Assembly: GCA_030699345.1 (NCBI GenBank)
Contig: JAUYMX010000590.1
Location: 1-16,707 of the forward strand
DNA: 16,707 nucleotides
Reading direction: 5' to 3'
Source of the DNA: Methylococcaceae bacterium
GTDB lineage: Bacteria > Pseudomonadota > Gammaproteobacteria > Methylococcales > Methylomonadaceae
Both the position numbers and the translations under genes were made by a program. Below the pieces are notes generated by a model that did not search any database, had not been told where the DNA came from, and saw nothing but the letters and a program-made list of their open reading frames with translations. Numbering within the stretch: the first letter of the stretch is position 1; every line of letters begins with the position of its first letter. Below, piece after piece: positions 15,115-16,707 of the stretch.

Positions 15115-16337
15115 AACGCGTGGTAGTCACCGGCATGGCGGGTATTTCCCCTATCGGCAACGATTGGCAGACCGTTGCCGAGCGCCTTAAAAACCAAATC
15201 ACCGGTATTCAAACCATGCATGATTGGGCGAAATATGAGGGCTTGAACACCCGCCTGGCTGCGCCGGTGAATTTTGTTAAGCCCGCTCATTACACCAGAA
15301 AACAGACTCGCAGTATGGGCCAGGTGGCGTTGCTTGCCACTTATGCCACCGAGTTGGCGCTGATTGATGCCGGATTATTAAACGATCCCTGTCTTAGTAG
15401 CGGACAAACGGGTATTGCCTACGGCAGTTGCGCAGGCAGTTTGGATGCTGTGGCCGAATTCGGCAACATGCTGATTAATCATGCGGTTGACGGCCTCAAT
15501 GCCACCTCTTACATCCGCATGATGGCGCATACCGCGCCCGTCAACATCGGCTTGTTTTTCGGCATCAATGGCCGAGTGTATACCACCTCCAGCGCCTGCA
15601 CTTCCGGCAGTCAGGGTATCGGTTATGCTTATGAAGCGATCAAATACGGCCGTCAGCAAGTGATGATTGCCGGTGGTTCAGAAGAACTTTCCGCGACGGA
15701 AGCGGCCGTTTTCGATACCTTATTTGCTACCAGTTTGCGTAACGACGAACCCGATAAAAGCCCACGGCCTTTCGATCGAGATCGTGACGGCCTGGTGATA
15801 GGCGAAGGTGCAGGCACCCTTATTTTAGAAGAACTCGAACACGCCTTGGCACGTGGGGCTAACATCTACGCCGAGCTGGTCGGCTTCGGCACTAATTCCG
15901 ACGGCTTGCATGTCACCCAACCCGACAGTGCCAGCATGCAGATTGCTCTGCGCTTGGCGTTACAAGATGCGCAGCTTGAACCCGCGGCCATCGGTTATAT
16001 CAGTGCCCACGGCACCGCCACCGAACACGGCGACAAAGCGGAAAGCCATGCAACCTTTGCTGTGTTTGGCGGCAATACCCCCATCAGTTCAATGAAAAGC
16101 TTTACCGGTCATACCCTGGGCGCGTGCGGTGCGCTGGAAGCCTGGGTCGCGATCAATATGATGAATGAAGGCTGGTTTCATGCCACGGCCAATCTTGACA
16201 ACATTGACCCGGAATGTGCCCGGCTGGACTACATTAAAGAGGATGTCCGTAAACTCGATTGCGACTATGTAATGAGTAACAATTTCGCGTTCGGCGGCAT
16301 CAATACCTCTTTGATTTTTAAGCGCTGGGATAATTAA
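15108..16337 (+). CDS. apeR: Beta-ketoacyl-ACP synthase II-type, ApeR-like
   Basis: A 409-residue FabF-like ketosynthase. The active-site set is C164 in SSACTSGSQGIG, H301 in SAHGTATEHGD, K330 and H335 in MKSFTGHTLGACGALEA. NNFAFGG, the family's C-terminal glycine loop, is also present. It has none of the extra residues seen in the upstream ApeO-like enzyme. In studied aryl polyene systems ApeR is a homodimeric ketosynthase that acts on early, short chains, while ApeO/ApeC extends further. The start is ATG 15108, overlapping the reductase stop by 7 nt. The ATG follows directly from the pathway's coupled layout and the protein begins at the normal first strand (LKRVVVTGMAGISPIG). Confidence 0.9.
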   Translation: MLKRVVVTGMAGISPIGNDWQTVAERLKNQITGIQTMHDWAKYEGLNTRLAAPVNFVKPAHYTRKQTRSMGQVALLATYATELALIDAGLLNDPCLSSGQTGIAYGSCAGSLDAVAEFGNMLINHAVDGLNATSYIRMMAHTAPVNIGLFFGINGRVYTTSSACTSGSQGIGYAYEAIKYGRQQVMIAGGSEELSATEAAVFDTLFATSLRNDEPDKSPRPFDRDRDGLVIGEGAGTLILEELEHALARGANIYAELVGFGTNSDGLHVTQPDSASMQIALRLALQDAQLEPAAIGYISAHGTATEHGDKAESHATFAVFGGNTPISSMKSFTGHTLGACGALEAWVAINMMNEGWFHATANLDNIDPECARLDYIKEDVRKLDCDYVMSNNFAFGGINTSLIFKRWDN

Positions 16338-16365
16338 GGTCCCACTCAACCTGGAGAAAACTACG

Positions 16366-16707
16366 ATGATAAAAAAAATAGCGTTAGCCTTGGCGGTACT
16401 GGTCATGGTCACCGGTTGCACTACCACCGGCACCTTTAAAGTGCCGACAGGCACCGATTTGTATGTCTACAAAAGACCAGAACCAGTAGACATCAAGGCC
16501 GACGGCAAAGTCACCACCAAACCGTTTTTCTGGACCGCCGCGGGCATACCGCCTGAATCCGGTATCCCTTATCGCTTAGAAAAAGGCGGTAAAACTGTCA
16601 AAGAAGGCAGGTTGAGAGCGAAATTCCGCGTCGTTTCAATATTCTGGCCACCCGCAGCAGCCATCTACTGGCCAATGGGCTTCAACCCCGACATCACCTA
16701 CGATTTG
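16366..16707 (+). CDS. Putative lipoprotein, unknown function (3' truncated)
   Basis: The frame opens at ATG 16366, with GGAG at 16353-16356, 9 nt ahead, and runs off the window after 114 codons. Residues 1-17 are a lipoprotein signal peptide with lipobox VTGC (15-18, Cys18 lipidated). The mature part starts TTTGTFKVPTGTDLYVYKRP, followed by a probable beta-rich region with GIPYRLEKGGKTVKEGRL and a hydrophobic stretch FWPPAAAIYWPMGF. I do not recognise the family. It lies 28 nt after the ApeR-like gene with no terminator between, so it is probably the next gene of the polyene operon and may serve the outer-membrane end of the pathway. Confidence 0.7.
   Translation, partial: MIKKIALALAVLVMVTGCTTTGTFKVPTGTDLYVYKRPEPVDIKADGKVTTKPFFWTAAGIPPESGIPYRLEKGGKTVKEGRLRAKFRVVSIFWPPAAAIYWPMGFNPDITYDL

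Overview
The window looks like chromosomal DNA of a gammaproteobacterium. A Methylococcales-type methanotroph is my best guess, from three things: the VPLPA-type C-terminal sorting signal on a secreted protein, a Cpx-type envelope-stress locus, and an aryl-polyene-type gene block. This is inference from gene content; no 16S or other phylogenetic marker is present. No tRNA, rRNA, CRISPR array, IS transposase or phage gene was seen.

Layout. (1) 1-629: the 3' end of an OmpA-domain envelope protein, followed by a hairpin. (2) 781-3950: a two-gene operon, a membrane-fused spermidine-synthase-like protein overlapping (ATGA) a Sfp-type phosphopantetheinyl transferase. (3) 3996-6760: a Cpx locus, with a Spy/CpxP-like periplasmic protein on the minus strand diverging from a CpxR-like regulator and CpxA-like kinase. 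A perfect GTAAA-N5-GTAAA CpxR box lies between them. (4) 6761-8448: one secreted DUF839/PhoX-fold protein with a sorting tail. It sits behind four 11-bp-phased PhoB-like half-sites and a -10, and ends at a strong intrinsic terminator. (5) 8649-16707: a compact plus-strand operon in which each of the first seven genes overlaps the next: MMPL exporter, FAD-dependent halogenase-like oxidoreductase, DUF3261 lipoprotein, ketosynthase (ApeO-like), dehydratase (ApeP-like), ketoreductase (ApeQ-like) and ketosynthase (ApeR-like). A lipoprotein gene follows and runs off the window.

How it fits together. Region 5 is the export and elongation part of an aryl polyene pathway (pigment anchored in the outer membrane). 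The ACPs, starter AMP-ligase, chain-length factor (ApeC) and second dehydratase (ApeI) are not in this window, although ApeO and ApeP are known to work as heteromers with ApeC and ApeI. The phosphopantetheinyl transferase at 3282 could activate the carrier proteins. Regions 3 and 4 respond, by inference, to envelope stress and phosphate starvation.

The most notable observations are an in-frame palindromic mini-repeat inside the ApeO-like ketosynthase, halogenase signatures in the FAD enzyme, a PhoB-type promoter in front of a PhoX-fold protein that has no cysteine, and a textbook CpxR operator next to a His-rich CpxP homologue.
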